Positions 11,258 to 20,738 of a stretch of 55,257 nt of DNA are shown piece by piece. How positions within the stretch are numbered: the first letter of the stretch is position 1; every line of letters starts with the position of its first letter. Below the pieces are notes generated by a model, which did no database searches, was not told the origin of the DNA, and saw only the letters and a list, made by a program, of their open reading frames with translations. A program made the translations under genes and the position numbers. Source of the stretch: an uncultured Actinomycetes bacterium. GTDB taxonomy: Bacteria; Actinomycetota; Actinomycetes; Nanopelagicales; Nanopelagicaceae. The stretch covers positions 1 through 55,257 of the forward strand of contig CAIJOY010000021.1 in NCBI GenBank assembly GCA_903822425.1, written 5' to 3'.

Positions 11258-11818
11258 ATGGTAAAAAAGAGTGAGATCGTGGCAGAAGTTGTGGAAGAAG
11301 TTGTAGACCCGGTTACCGCGAAGGTTTCCGAAAAAGGCGAGGGCAAAAGTGAAGGATCACTTATCGCTAAACTCGAAGAAGAAGGCGATATTGCCGCTGA
11401 CTACCTTGAGGGCCTTTTAGATATTACCGACCTTGATGGAGATATTGATATCGATGTCGAAAATGATCGGGCAGCACTAGCAATTGTGGGTGGAAAATTA
11501 GGTCATCTCGTCGGTCAAAACGGCGAAGTCCTTGACGCCCTACAAGAACTCACACGATTAGCTGTTCAAACCTCAACAGGGGACCGTAGCCGCCTCATGC
11601 TAGATATTGATGGTTTTAGAGCCGGCCGTAAAGAAGAGCTACGTACATTGGCCCAAGAAAGTGCCGACACCGTGACCTCCTCCAACAACTCTCTCAAGTT
11701 GGCCCCTATGAATGCCTTTGAGCGCAAAATCATCCACGACACAATTCAGACCCTAGGTCTTACTAGTGAATCTGAAGGCGAAGATCCAGATCGCTGCGTC
11801 GTCATCTTCCCAGCCTAA
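11258..11818 (+). CDS. khpB: KhpB/Jag-type RNA-binding protein (KH-R3H)
   Basis: This 186-residue protein has an acidic, low-complexity N-terminus (about 1-40). A KH-like domain follows with LGHLVGQNGEVLDALQELTRLAV (about 78-100), then an R3H domain ending FERKIIHDTIQTLGL...EGEDPDRCVVIFPA. KhpB binds RNA with KhpA in other bacteria and affects cell division and elongation in streptococci; its role here is inferred from family. The N-terminal Jag_N domain is absent, as in actinobacterial versions. A strong ribosome-binding site, AAGGAG, precedes the ATG. Confidence 0.9.
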   Translation: MVKKSEIVAEVVEEVVDPVTAKVSEKGEGKSEGSLIAKLEEEGDIAADYLEGLLDITDLDGDIDIDVENDRAALAIVGGKLGHLVGQNGEVLDALQELTRLAVQTSTGDRSRLMLDIDGFRAGRKEELRTLAQESADTVTSSNNSLKLAPMNAFERKIIHDTIQTLGLTSESEGEDPDRCVVIFPA

Positions 11819-11829
11819 AAGGTAGATGA

Positions 11830-12408
11830 ATGGTTTCACGTGAAACCCTGATCACCACCTACTTCCCGCAAAAACAGGAAGAGATCCTGGCTTACGCTCA
11901 ACTTCTATCAACCTCAGGAATTGAAAGAGGGCTCATTGGTCCCCGCGAAGGGGAGATCATCTGGGAGCGCCATATTTTCAACTCACTATCGGTCATCTCT
12001 CTTATCCCAGAGGGGGCATCAGTCATTGATGTCGGCTCAGGAGCTGGTCTACCTGGAATTCCCCTAGCTCTAGCTCGCCCAGATATCACAATGACTCTCA
12101 TTGAGCCCCTTCAACGAAGGGTTGATTTTCTCCTAGAAGCGGTAGCGGGCACAACAATCACTGTTTTTCGAGGAAGGGCCCAAGATTACAAAAAGCAAGG
12201 CGATATCGTGACTGCCAGAGCAGTTGCCTCAATGGAAAAACTTAAAGGGATGAGCTGGCACCTTGTAAAAAAAGGTGGCTATTTATTAGCCATTAAAGGG
12301 GAGAGTGCTGCCGCCGAGCTCAATTCACTCCCTGGATCTGAGCTCCATGAAATTCAATTGCCAGACCTACCCCTTGGGCGGGTTATTCGCGTTCAAAAGC
12401 GTGCTTAA
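11830..12408 (+). CDS. rsmG: 16S rRNA (guanine-527-N7)-methyltransferase RsmG
   Basis: This 192-residue methyltransferase modifies G527 in the 530 loop of 16S rRNA; in other bacteria its loss gives low-level streptomycin resistance. The SAM-binding motif is VIDVGSGAGLPGIPLALA (about 65-82), followed by TLIEPLQRRVDFL and a VTARAVASMEKL segment. The first codons after ATG-GTT spell TCA-CGT-GAA-ACC (SRET), which is a parS site. It lies 11 bases after khpB. Confidence 0.95.
   Translation: MVSRETLITTYFPQKQEEILAYAQLLSTSGIERGLIGPREGEIIWERHIFNSLSVISLIPEGASVIDVGSGAGLPGIPLALARPDITMTLIEPLQRRVDFLLEAVAGTTITVFRGRAQDYKKQGDIVTARAVASMEKLKGMSWHLVKKGGYLLAIKGESAAAELNSLPGSELHEIQLPDLPLGRVIRVQKRA
11832..11847. promoter_or_regulatory. 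parS site in the start of rsmG
   Basis: GGTTTCACGTGAAACC is a perfect 16-base palindrome containing the 14-base ParB target GTTTCACGTGAAAC (11833-11846) without mismatch. It lies inside codons 1-6 of rsmG, about 1.5 kb before parB, as expected for origin-proximal parS. Confidence 0.93.
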
Positions 12409-12416
12409 CTACCCGC

Positions 12417-13343
12417 GTGGATGATTCACGTGAAACACAAGAGCCTGGGACTGGGCGCAAAGTCATTGGCACCCGGCGACTCAAAGAGGCGATGGCAAAA
12501 CCAGAAAACCTGCGAATTTTCACTGTTTCCAACCAAAAGGGTGGGGTAGGTAAAACCACCACCACTGTAAATATTGCTGCTGCCTTAGCTATGGGCGGGC
12601 TACGTACTCTCGTGATCGATTTAGATCCTCAAGGCAATGCAAGTACAGCTTTAGGAGTGGAACACCAAAACAACGAGGGCATTTATGAAGTACTTATGGG
12701 CACAACCCCCATTCACTCAGTTGTACAAAAAGTTGCTGGCTTTCCCCACCTAGATTGCATTTCATCTAACACCGCATTAGCACAAGCGGAAATTAACTTA
12801 GTGTCCATGGTTGCACGCGAATTGCGACTCAAAGAAGCAATTGAAGAATTAGTTATTGCTCGAGAAAAAGATGGCAACCCATATGACTACATCTTTATTG
12901 ATTGCCCACCAAGTTTAGGACTTCTCACCGTGAACGCTTTAGCGGCCGCGAAAGAAATGTTGATTCCAATTCAATGTGAGTACTACGCACTCGAAGGACT
13001 TACTCAACTTTTAGAAACTTATTCTGTTGTGAAAAAACGCCTCAACGCAGATCTTAAACTATCAACAATTCTCTTGACAATGTTTGATGGGCGCACACGT
13101 TTAGCAAACGATGTAGCGGCAAGTGTGCGCTCGCATTTCCCGAAGGAATTAATTGATATTCCAATACCACGAGCTGTTCGCATATCCGAAGCACCTTCAT
13201 ACGGACAAACTGTTATGACATACGACCCAATGTCTCCAGGGGCGATTGCGTACTTACAAGTTGCTCGCGAAATTGCAGAACGAGGTAAAGCATTCGATTC
13301 AAATGTTGTCAGTATTAATTACAGAAAAGGCGAGATCGCATGA
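12417..13343 (+). CDS. parA: chromosome partitioning ATPase ParA (Soj)
   Basis: This 308-residue deviant-Walker ATPase positions ParB-parS complexes during segregation. The Walker A motif KGGVGKTTT lies at about 43-51 with the signature lysine in KGG, switch I is [13 protein letters not shown], and Walker B is [11 protein letters not shown]. The assigned GTG start has no clear ribosome-binding site. It gives the N-terminus [10 protein letters not shown], in which SRET comes from an embedded parS. An alternative ATG at 12492 ([10 protein letters not shown]) would exclude it. It is coupled to parB by a 4-base overlap. Confidence 0.95.
   Translation: MDDSRETQEPGTGRKVIGTRRLKEAMAKPENLRIFTVSNQKGGVGKTTTTVNIAAALAMGGLRTLVIDLDPQGNASTALGVEHQNNEGIYEVLMGTTPIHSVVQKVAGFPHLDCISSNTALAQAEINLVSMVARELRLKEAIEELVIAREKDGNPYDYIFIDCPPSLGLLTVNALAAAKEMLIPIQCEYYALEGLTQLLETYSVVKKRLNADLKLSTILLTMFDGRTRLANDVAASVRSHFPKELIDIPIPRAVRISEAPSYGQTVMTYDPMSPGAIAYLQVAREIAERGKAFDSNVVSINYRKGEIA
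12422..12437. promoter_or_regulatory. parS-like site in the start of parA
   Basis: TGATTCACGTGAAACA differs from the consensus TGTTTCACGTGAAACA at one base (A for T at position 3). It lies at codons 2-7 of parA, 590 bases from the rsmG parS and in the same reading frame relative to the SRET codons. Confidence 0.85.
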
Positions 13344-14200
13344 GTGTAAAACGTGGTGGTTTAGGAACCAACTTAGATGCACTCATACCAACATCGCTTT
13401 CGGTTTCTGGAAATCAAGTCGCTCAACAAAACGAAGTACCCATCGGTTCTATTTCACCAAACCCTAAACAACCACGAACTGTTTTTGACGAAGAAGCACT
13501 CAATGAACTAACTGCATCCATTAAAGAAGTTGGTGTTTTGCAACCACCCGTCGTTCGTGAAGTGTCACCAGGCCGCTATGAATTAATTATGGGAGAGCGA
13601 CGACTCCGCGCATCCAAACTTGCTGGTTTAAAGACAATCCCTGTAATTATCCGTCAAACAAATGACAACGATCTTCTGCGCGATGCCCTCATTGAAAATA
13701 TCCACCGGAGTCAACTTAACGCTTTAGAAGAAGCTGCCGCATACACTCAATTGCTAGAAGATTTTGGGTGCACTCACGAAGTTCTTGCAACACGTCTAGG
13801 AAAATCACGCCCTCACATTTCCAACACAATACGCCTATTAAATTTGCCTGCCGGAGTGCAAAGACGGGTAGCGGTAGGAATTCTTTCAGCCGGCCACGCC
13901 AGAGCTCTTTTAGGATTAACAAACGAAAATGAAATAGAAAAACTTGCAGCCCGTATTGTTTCTGAAGGTTTAAGCGTGCGAGCGACAGAGGAATTAGTCG
14001 CAGTATCGACTCCTTCAACTACAACAAAAACTAGAAGTAAATCAGTGGCCACCCCACACCTACTTGAGGTTGCTGAGCGCCTCTCAGATCTTTATGACAC
14101 GCGTGTGAGTGTGCAATCTGGAAAAAGTAAAGGTAAAATCACAATTGAATTTTCAGGACTTGCCGACCTACAAAGAATCCTAGATTTAATCGAGGAATAA
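13340..14200 (+). CDS. parB: chromosome partitioning protein ParB (Spo0J, CTP-dependent clamp)
   Basis: This 286-residue protein binds parS and spreads as a CTP-dependent clamp. The N-terminus [14 protein letters not shown] is the ParA-contacting type. The ParB/Srx CTPase domain shows the [19 protein letters not shown] motif (about 90-108) and [18 protein letters not shown]. The helix-turn-helix lies at about 145-170 ([21 protein letters not shown]). A C-terminal dimerisation segment ends the protein. The stop is 5 bases from the stop of the convergent aminotransferase gene. Confidence 0.97.
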   Translation: MSVKRGGLGTNLDALIPTSLSVSGNQVAQQNEVPIGSISPNPKQPRTVFDEEALNELTASIKEVGVLQPPVVREVSPGRYELIMGERRLRASKLAGLKTIPVIIRQTNDNDLLRDALIENIHRSQLNALEEAAAYTQLLEDFGCTHEVLATRLGKSRPHISNTIRLLNLPAGVQRRVAVGILSAGHARALLGLTNENEIEKLAARIVSEGLSVRATEELVAVSTPSTTTKTRSKSVATPHLLEVAERLSDLYDTRVSVQSGKSKGKITIEFSGLADLQRILDLIEE

Positions 14201-14205
14201 GAGAG

Positions 14206-15471
14206 TTACTTAAGTTCGTAACCGCTTCCACGACGAGCGATTTCTTCATTAACAACATGACCTAAAGCTTTAACACCTTCGCGAATTCGCTCAGGGGTGG
14301 GATGGCAAAAAGATAGACGCATTGCCCAACTTCCGAAACCATCAGCATAAAATGCAGTTCCAGGAACATATGCCACCTTGGCCGCAATGGCTTTTGGCAT
14401 CATTAACTTGGTATCCACCTCTGGAGGCAAATTCACCCACACATAAAACCCACCGCCAGGTTTAGTCCAAGTAGCAGATGCGGGAAAAGATTCCTCAAGA
14501 GCTTCAAGCATCGCATCTCTGCGAATTTTGTACACCTTACAAAAAGAGGCAATCTGGTCGCGCCAAGGTTGATTAGCCAAATAACTTGAAATTGTCATTT
14601 GCGTAAAGTTTGATGGACAAAGAATTGATGATTCACTTGCGATAACTAGTTTTTCTTTGAGAGATTGCGGCACTAATGCCCAACCCACTCGCAAACCAGA
14701 AGCAATGGTTTTAGAAAACGAGCCAAGATAAATAACATTTTCACTATCTTCAGCCCGCATCGCATTTGGCGAAGGGCGATCAAATCCAAGCAACCCATAA
14801 GGATTATCTTCTACAACAAAAATTTGCTCTTCGCGACAAATATCCAAAATTTCAGATCGCCGATCAGCAGAGAGTAGAACTCCGGTGGGATTTTGATAAT
14901 TAGGAATTAAATACAAAAACTTAATTTTTCGGCCGCTTGCACGCACTGCTGAAATAGCTTGGCGAAGGGCCTCAGGGATCAACCCTTTGTCATCGAGTGA
15001 CACATGAACCACCTGCGCTTCATATTGGCGAAAAGTCCCGAGGGCTCCCACATAGGAGGGTGCTTCCACAAGAACAACATCTCCCGGATCGATAAAAATA
15101 CGAGAAATTAAATCCAAAGCCTGCTGAGAACCGGTGGTAACGATCACATCATCTGGGTTTGCGCGAATTCCTTCTAAGGCCATAACTTCACAAATTTGTT
15201 CGCGCAACTTTGGATGGCCCTGACCGCTGCCGTATTGCAAAGCCTCAGCACCATTTGTTGCAATTAACTCATGTACAACTGATGCCATCATCTCCATAGG
15301 AAGAGCTGAAAGGTTGGGCATGCCGCCAGCAAGTGAAACAATTTCAGGACGTGATGCAACAGCAAAAAGTGAACGAATCTCACTAGCCTGCATTCCCGCG
15401 GCGCGCGCTGCAAATCGCTCTTCTAGATTTTGAGGCAATCCAGTTTGATGGCGATTGGTCAGTTCTGACAT
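14206..15471 (-). CDS. PLP-dependent aminotransferase, class I/II (MocR/LysN-like)
   Basis: This 421-residue fold-type I aminotransferase begins near MSELTNRHQTGLPQ. The cofactor lysine is in LGSFSKTIASGLRVGW, the PLP-stacking region is TGSQQALDLISR, and YLIPNYQNPTGVLLS carries the conserved Asn-Pro. The C-terminal RLSFCHPTPERI holds the substrate-carboxylate arginine. Relatives include 2-aminoadipate and aromatic aminotransferases, and the substrate cannot be told from sequence. A longer frame from a TTG at 15513 exists, but the ATG at 15471 is preferred. No ribosome-binding site is obvious for either. Aminotransferases of this type sit beside parB in several Actinobacteria. Confidence 0.85.
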   Translation of the reverse strand: MSELTNRHQTGLPQNLEERFAARAAGMQASEIRSLFAVASRPEIVSLAGGMPNLSALPMEMMASVVHELIATNGAEALQYGSGQGHPKLREQICEVMALEGIRANPDDVIVTTGSQQALDLISRIFIDPGDVVLVEAPSYVGALGTFRQYEAQVVHVSLDDKGLIPEALRQAISAVRASGRKIKFLYLIPNYQNPTGVLLSADRRSEILDICREEQIFVVEDNPYGLLGFDRPSPNAMRAEDSENVIYLGSFSKTIASGLRVGWALVPQSLKEKLVIASESSILCPSNFTQMTISSYLANQPWRDQIASFCKVYKIRRDAMLEALEESFPASATWTKPGGGFYVWVNLPPEVDTKLMMPKAIAAKVAYVPGTAFYADGFGSWAMRLSFCHPTPERIREGVKALGHVVNEEIARRGSGYELK

Positions 15472-15539
15472 TGGGGAAGTCTGCCATACCTTCAGACATT
15501 GGTGGCTTATCAATTCAATTGCTAGATACCTATCTTGCT

Positions 15540-16670
15540 TTAACGATGAATCCCAGCTTTTCGTAGATCTGAGATACGCAACGTTCCAGTTTTGGCGTCA
15601 TCTTCAGAGGCTAAATACAGACGTTGAATCGCAATTACCAGTGATTCAGCAATAACGTCGCGAAAATCCGGTCTACCTAAGCGTTGAGCATCACCAGGGT
15701 TTGTTAGATAGCCAAGATCAATCCGAACCGTGGGGGCTACTGTTAAACGTAACAAGTCCCAAGTTTTTGCGTGAGTCCGCAAATTCAGCAGATCGGTTCG
15801 AGCACAAATTTCACGTTGAACTAATGAAGCAAATCGCTCACCGACTACCGAATGAACTCCATGAGCTTGGCTTCCATAAAAATATGTTGCTACTCCATGA
15901 GCACTTTCATTGGGATAACGGTCAGCATGAAAAGAAAGCATAAGATCTGCCCCAGTTTCATTTGAAAAAACAATTCTTTCACTTTCTGTAGGGCGATTAC
16001 CCACACCTCTGGTTAGAAACACACTGACACCTAAAGCCAATAGGCGGCCTTCAAGCCTTTGTGCAACATCGTAAACAATTTCTGATTCCTGAACACCGTT
16101 GGAGTTAATGCCAGAATTTGCACCACCGCTAGGATCTAAAACTATAACTTTATTAGCAAGTGCAGGACCGCGATTTTTACGCGCAGCACTTTCTCGAAGA
16201 ATCGATGGTGCACCACCAGAGATTGTGTGTGTTAAGCGAATCAGGGCAGTAATTGTCGCTGGTCCACACCTACCATCAACTGCTACACCCGCAGATTTTT
16301 GAAATTCTCGAACACAACTTTCTGTCCGAGGTCCAAAGACACCATCAACACGGCCACAATCAAAGCCCATATCAATAAAACGCGACTGCAACATCGCTAC
16401 ATCATCCCCCCGCATTAAAGGAGCTGCTTGAAGGTAAAGAGAACGATCTCCTAATTTCCACCGCGATTCTTCTAAGGCACGATAGGTCACAGAATTAACT
16501 ATTCCATTTACGGTGAGCCCTCTAGATTGTTGAAACGCACGGATGGCATCCACAACCTCAGCAGTAATTTCTAACGGTTGAGAATTTAATAACCCTAACC
16601 GGTTGAGAATATTTATGACATGCGTTACAACATCTCCGCTAGAGCCTTTACTTAAAGAAAGATCTTCCAT
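15540..16670 (-). CDS. cwlM: CwlM-like N-acetylmuramoyl-L-alanine amidase homologue, probably inactive regulator
   Basis: This 376-residue protein has two peptidoglycan-binding-1 domains (about 7-70 and 85-143) and an Amidase_3 domain (about 174-352). It has no signal peptide or membrane segment, so it should be cytoplasmic. The zinc site is degenerate. DPGHGG of active amidases reads DPSGG (179-183) with the zinc His replaced by Gly182, while Glu195 and His248 remain. The catalytic Glu of the ELGFLTN motif is Asp318 (RIDLGYLTN). Gene order matches M. tuberculosis trxC-cwlM. CwlM there is a cytoplasmic, phosphorylation-controlled activator of MurA that also contacts MurJ. The C-terminal tail (354-376) carries T361 and T363 as possible kinase targets. 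The regulatory role is inferred. Confidence 0.85.
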   Translation of the reverse strand: MEDLSLSKGSSGDVVTHVINILNRLGLLNSQPLEITAEVVDAIRAFQQSRGLTVNGIVNSVTYRALEESRWKLGDRSLYLQAAPLMRGDDVAMLQSRFIDMGFDCGRVDGVFGPRTESCVREFQKSAGVAVDGRCGPATITALIRLTHTISGGAPSILRESAARKNRGPALANKVIVLDPSGGANSGINSNGVQESEIVYDVAQRLEGRLLALGVSVFLTRGVGNRPTESERIVFSNETGADLMLSFHADRYPNESAHGVATYFYGSQAHGVHSVVGERFASLVQREICARTDLLNLRTHAKTWDLLRLTVAPTVRIDLGYLTNPGDAQRLGRPDFRDVIAESLVIAIQRLYLASEDDAKTGTLRISDLRKAGIHR

Positions 16671-16691
16671 GCGGATCTACATTCATCTTGT

Positions 16692-17015
16692 TTAGATGAA
16701 TGAATCCAACTCTTTTAGCAAGGCAGGTTTCGGCTTAGCTCCGATAATTGTTTTAACTACTTGGCCATTAACAAAGACATTAAGTGTTGGAATCGATGTG
16801 ATCCCGTACTTAATTGCAATGGCAGACTCTTCATCGGTGTTAAGTTTCACAATTTTCAACTTATCGCCATGTTCTTTTGCGATCTCATCCAAAATTGGAG
16901 CAACAGCACGGCAAGGTCCACACCATTCAGCCCAAAAATCTACCAAAACCGGAATACTGCTTTTTAAAACCATTTCATCAAAAGTTGATGTCGTTACAGG
17001 CTGTGGTGCGCTCAT
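16692..17015 (-). CDS. trxA: thioredoxin
   Basis: This 107-residue protein is a classical thioredoxin with the active-site motif W-C-G-P-C (C32, C35), the cis-proline segment ITSIPTLNVF and the buried Asp in VDFWAEWC. It reduces protein disulfides using electrons from TrxB. AAGGAAG is placed well before the ATG. It lies 44 bases after trxB in the same direction, giving a trxB-trxA-cwlM order shared with mycobacteria. Confidence 0.97.
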   Translation of the reverse strand: MSAPQPVTTSTFDEMVLKSSIPVLVDFWAEWCGPCRAVAPILDEIAKEHGDKLKIVKLNTDEESAIAIKYGITSIPTLNVFVNGQVVKTIIGAKPKPALLKELDSFI

Positions 17016-17059
17016 CTCATACTTCCTTTTCTTAGACTTCGTAGGTTACTCGTGAATTT

Positions 17060-17989
17060 CTAGTGATGCGATAGGAAACGCTCGGCATCTAAGGCGGCTT
17101 GGCACCCAGAGCCTGCGGCAGTTATTGCTTGGCGGTAGCTATGGTCAACCAAGTCACCACAAGCAAAAACACCTATGAGATTAGTGTTGGTAGTTCGACC
17201 GATAACTTCAACATAACCTTCACCATCCAAAGTTATTTGCCCTTTAATTAATTCACTACGGGGATTGTGGCCGATTGCAACGAATAACCCAGTGAAGTCC
17301 TTCGTCAAAACTTCACTAGTGATTGTATTTCGAAGCTGCAAACCCACAACTTTCTCTTCACCTAAAACATCTATAACTTCATGATTCCATAAAAACTCAA
17401 TTTTCGGATTAGCAAAAGCTCGTTCAGCCATAATTTTTGAAGCACGTAATGAATCACGGCGATGAATTAAAACCACTTTACTTGCAAAACGAGTAAGGAA
17501 TGTTGCCTCTTCAATTGCCGAGTCTCCACCACCAACGACAGCAATGACCTGGTCTCTGAAGAAAAATCCGTCACATGTTGCACACCAAGAAACTCCACGT
17601 CCAGATAGTCGTTTCTCGTTGACCAGCCCAATCTCTTTAAAAGCAGAACCCATAGCCAAAATTACTGACTTGGCATGCACGGTATTACCCGATCCATCTT
17701 TTAATACCTTCACATCACCTGATAAGTCCATCTCCACAATGTCATCTGTAATGAGATTTGTGCCGAAACGCTCTGCTTGCTTGCGCATTGAATCCATCAA
17801 ATCTGGACCCATTACTCCATCTGTAAAACCAGGAAAGTTTTCAACCTCAGTGGTATTCATAAGAGCCCCACCAGCAGTGACTGATCCTTCATAAAGAATT
17901 GGTGAAAGCTGGGCACGAGCGGCATAAATAGCAGCGGTATATCCAGCAGGTCCTGAACCTACAATTACAACATCGTTTACTTTTGTCAT
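17060..17989 (-). CDS. trxB: thioredoxin-disulfide reductase
   Basis: This 309-residue FAD/NADPH flavoprotein reduces thioredoxin. It shows the FAD-binding [10 protein letters not shown] (11-20), the redox-active C-A-T-C (C136, C139), the NADPH-binding [10 protein letters not shown] (153-162) with HRRDSLRAS downstream, and the C-terminal FAD motif [23 protein letters not shown]. Length is typical of the low-molecular-weight type. It lies 20 bases after murJ. TATGGT six bases before the ATG may be a -10 of its own, but it overlaps a weak ribosome-binding site. Confidence 0.97.
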   Translation of the reverse strand: MTKVNDVVIVGSGPAGYTAAIYAARAQLSPILYEGSVTAGGALMNTTEVENFPGFTDGVMGPDLMDSMRKQAERFGTNLITDDIVEMDLSGDVKVLKDGSGNTVHAKSVILAMGSAFKEIGLVNEKRLSGRGVSWCATCDGFFFRDQVIAVVGGGDSAIEEATFLTRFASKVVLIHRRDSLRASKIMAERAFANPKIEFLWNHEVIDVLGEEKVVGLQLRNTITSEVLTKDFTGLFVAIGHNPRSELIKGQITLDGEGYVEVIGRTTNTNLIGVFACGDLVDHSYRQAITAAGSGCQAALDAERFLSHH

Positions 17990-18009
17990 GACTTCACCAT
18001 AACCCCATC

Positions 18010-19671
18010 CTAAAGGCCTTTATTCCTGCGCGCTCTGACTGCAGCTGTGATTCGGGTTAACTGATTCCTCACTAACCTATCTGTGATGGCAATCTCTTCC
18101 ACGGCCATATACCGGGCAATTAAGAAATAAAGAATCGGACTCAACACCATCACCAACATTAACTCGCCTAAACGCGTAACTGTAGGCGAGGTTTTAGTTA
18201 CCCAAGAGAAGTATGACGAAAGTGCATACAGCGGCAACATCGCCACAAGGGAGGCGAGGATTAACCGAAGGTGTTGACCCATAAAATCTCGCAAATGGAT
18301 AGGTCCGGTATGACGAGAAAGTAAATGTAATGTAAAAACCAACCCAAGAATATAACTCACAGAAAAAGCAACACCCAACCCAATTGTTATCCAGTGAGTT
18401 TTTAAACTAAACAAAAACAAATAAGAAAGACCAACAGAAATTACATTTATTAATAGGATGGAAAGTACTTGAGTCCTAGTATCTTCAAAAGCATTAAACC
18501 CGCGAATGAGAATCAAATTAATACTGAATGCGACTAACCCAATTCCTAACGCTGATAAAACATACCCAAGATATGTTGCGTCTTCTTGAGGAATTCCAAG
18601 ATAGAGAACATTTGTTATCAAAGGTCCAAAAAGCAGGAATCCCACTCCGCTAGGAATCGTGATAACACCAACCATTTTGATCGCTTTAATTAATTGCTCT
18701 CTAACATCCTTAACTTTATTCTCGAGCGCCAACTTGGAAAGTTGAGGAAGCAGTGCAGTCACTATAGAGATAGTTACAATGGAATAAGGCAACATCATGA
18801 TTAGGTAAGCATTACTAAATGGCGTGTAACCCACGCCAGTAACAACACCTTCCTTAGCGCTACGAACAGCCGCAGTCGTTGAAACATTAACTGTGACCAA
18901 ATACCCCAGTTGCGAAATGAGTACATACACTAAGGTCCAGGCAGCTAAAGAAAATGATTTGCCAAGCCCTTTTAAGCCAAGTCGTACTCGTAGATGTATA
19001 CCTGTCCTTTTTACAACAGGGATCAAAATAAGTGACTGAATAACGACGCCAATGGTGGTTCCGATACCGAGAATCTGCACTTGTTGGCTAGTTATTGTCA
19101 TTAAAGATAGCGTTGGAGATGAAATTAAAAGCACAGAAAAAAGAGCGATGATAAAGATGTTATTGATAATAGGGGCCCACATTAAAGGCGCAAACGAGCC
19201 GCGGGCGTTTGCAACTTGTCCTAACATCATAAAAAGCCCAAAGAAGAATACTTGAGGTAGACAATACCGAGTAAAAGCAACAGCCAAATTGAGTTCGGTT
19301 TCAAAGCCTGGGCTACCAAACTCCGGTGCGTAAATTTTTAGGAGTGCTGGAGCAAAAATAATGCCTAAAACTACGATTACTAGAAGTAACAGACTGATTG
19401 TTGTTACTAAGCGAGATACAAAACCTTCACCACCATCTTCTTCGGTAGACGAGCGAATTATCTGCGGAACAAAAATTGCAGTTAAAGCGCCCCCAATAAG
19501 CAAGTTGTAAATAATGTTAGGCATAGTGTTTGCGACGTTAAAAGTGTCCGCCAAAAGTGCGGTTCCAAGAAGAGCGACGGTAAGCACCATCCGGACAAAG
19601 CCTGTTAACCGAGAAAGTATCGTGCCAACTGCCATAACACTAGATGCGTGGAAAAGATCAGCTGGCTTCAT
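18010..19671 (-). CDS. murJ: lipid II flippase MurJ (MviN)
   Basis: This 553-residue polytopic protein has about 14 membrane segments and the MviN/MurJ family start [21 protein letters not shown]. MurJ moves lipid II across the inner membrane for wall synthesis. The M. tuberculosis orthologue in the same position (Rv3910) has an extra cytoplasmic pseudokinase and an outer carbohydrate-binding domain. This protein ends after the membrane core, with only a short basic tail. It overlaps the DUF6049 gene by 4 bases. Its proximity to the cwlM-like gene is the conserved mycobacterial arrangement. Confidence 0.93.
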   Translation of the reverse strand: MKPADLFHASSVMAVGTILSRLTGFVRMVLTVALLGTALLADTFNVANTMPNIIYNLLIGGALTAIFVPQIIRSSTEEDGGEGFVSRLVTTISLLLLVIVVLGIIFAPALLKIYAPEFGSPGFETELNLAVAFTRYCLPQVFFFGLFMMLGQVANARGSFAPLMWAPIINNIFIIALFSVLLISSPTLSLMTITSQQVQILGIGTTIGVVIQSLILIPVVKRTGIHLRVRLGLKGLGKSFSLAAWTLVYVLISQLGYLVTVNVSTTAAVRSAKEGVVTGVGYTPFSNAYLIMMLPYSIVTISIVTALLPQLSKLALENKVKDVREQLIKAIKMVGVITIPSGVGFLLFGPLITNVLYLGIPQEDATYLGYVLSALGIGLVAFSINLILIRGFNAFEDTRTQVLSILLINVISVGLSYLFLFSLKTHWITIGLGVAFSVSYILGLVFTLHLLSRHTGPIHLRDFMGQHLRLILASLVAMLPLYALSSYFSWVTKTSPTVTRLGELMLVMVLSPILYFLIARYMAVEEIAITDRLVRNQLTRITAAVRARRNKGL

Positions 19672-20738
19672 TTACGTGACCGCCTCACTCTTCGCACGCT
19701 CTGAGTTAGCGCTGCCAAGAATAGAAGTATTGCTGCCCCACTTGTAAACCATGCCACGACAGGGCTGATAACTGAAACATTAAGTTTGAAAATTACCGAA
19801 GAATTAATTGCATCCCCTTGGGGATTTACCATCTGAGCCAATATGGAAGTCACACCGGGCGCGATTATTGTGACAGGTATGGTTATCTGCGTCTTTGAGT
19901 TTGGGGCAAGAGTAATACTTTCAACACTGCCGACTCGAATTCTTGAATTCAAAGCCAAAAGATTAAGTTGAATTTTCACCGGAAGGGCAAAGTCATTGAC
20001 TAAGGTAATCGGCACATTTTCCTTTTGGGAGGTTAAGCGATACTTGCCTGGCACAATCCTTAGTCGATTTTCTTCATAAGTTAATTGCATATTCGCGCTA
20101 TTGAGAATTTGCGACAGGTCCCGTGTTGTTGCTGGAGCCAATAATTTCGCTAATGAGGCGCGCCAAGGGTCTAATTCAGAGGCTGGAATAACTGAACTCA
20201 TCAAGGCAACTGCACGACGATTGAGGTTATAGAGGTCAACAACCTCAGAAGCTACGTCGCTGTTGTCCCAAAGAATAGATTGGTTGATGTCAACCTTCCT
20301 ACCCAGGATTTTTTCTAGACGTGCGGTGCTAGCGCTGTAATAATAATTTAATTCGCTAGGTGCCAAAGTTTTCAAGATGGAATTATTAGGGTGTCCGTAA
20401 GCGATTGCCATAACTTCATCTTGTGAGGTCACTGCTCGTAGCTGACTTAACCAATTCTTTGCAACAAGACTTTCTTTCGGCATAGCTTGTACGTCATCAA
20501 TGAGAGCAGCGTCAATAATCCAAATCCGAGGTTTAGACACTGGAGAAAAAACTAATTTACCCAACCTTCCATTTCGTGATAAAACTGTTGAAAGATCTTC
20601 ATTAAGAAATTTCCCAGCAATATCGCGATGTGTAGATTCAATCAAACGAATTTCATTGTTAGCAGCATTTGCTTGCTGAGGAAAAAATAAAAACAATAAA
20701 AAGAGTGCAGATGTAAGGAGTACCCGAACAATCTTCAT
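19668..20738 (-). CDS. DUF6049-like secreted, membrane-anchored protein, short form
   Basis: This 356-residue protein has a signal peptide (about 1-25, ending A-N-A), an extracytoplasmic region, and one C-terminal membrane helix (about 328-347) followed by RRVRRSRK. The part before the helix (about 225-320) looks like a beta-sandwich, with phrases such as VPITLVNDFALPVKIQLNL. Position between NUDIX and murJ equals M. tuberculosis Rv3909. That protein is about 800 residues, so this one is less than half length and lacks much of the N-terminal region. Function is unknown; a wall-related role is suggested only by its coupling to murJ (4-base overlap). Confidence 0.72.
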   Translation of the reverse strand: MKIVRVLLTSALFLLFLFFPQQANAANNEIRLIESTHRDIAGKFLNEDLSTVLSRNGRLGKLVFSPVSKPRIWIIDAALIDDVQAMPKESLVAKNWLSQLRAVTSQDEVMAIAYGHPNNSILKTLAPSELNYYYSASTARLEKILGRKVDINQSILWDNSDVASEVVDLYNLNRRAVALMSSVIPASELDPWRASLAKLLAPATTRDLSQILNSANMQLTYEENRLRIVPGKYRLTSQKENVPITLVNDFALPVKIQLNLLALNSRIRVGSVESITLAPNSKTQITIPVTIIAPGVTSILAQMVNPQGDAINSSVIFKLNVSVISPVVAWFTSGAAILLFLAALTQSVRRVRRSRK

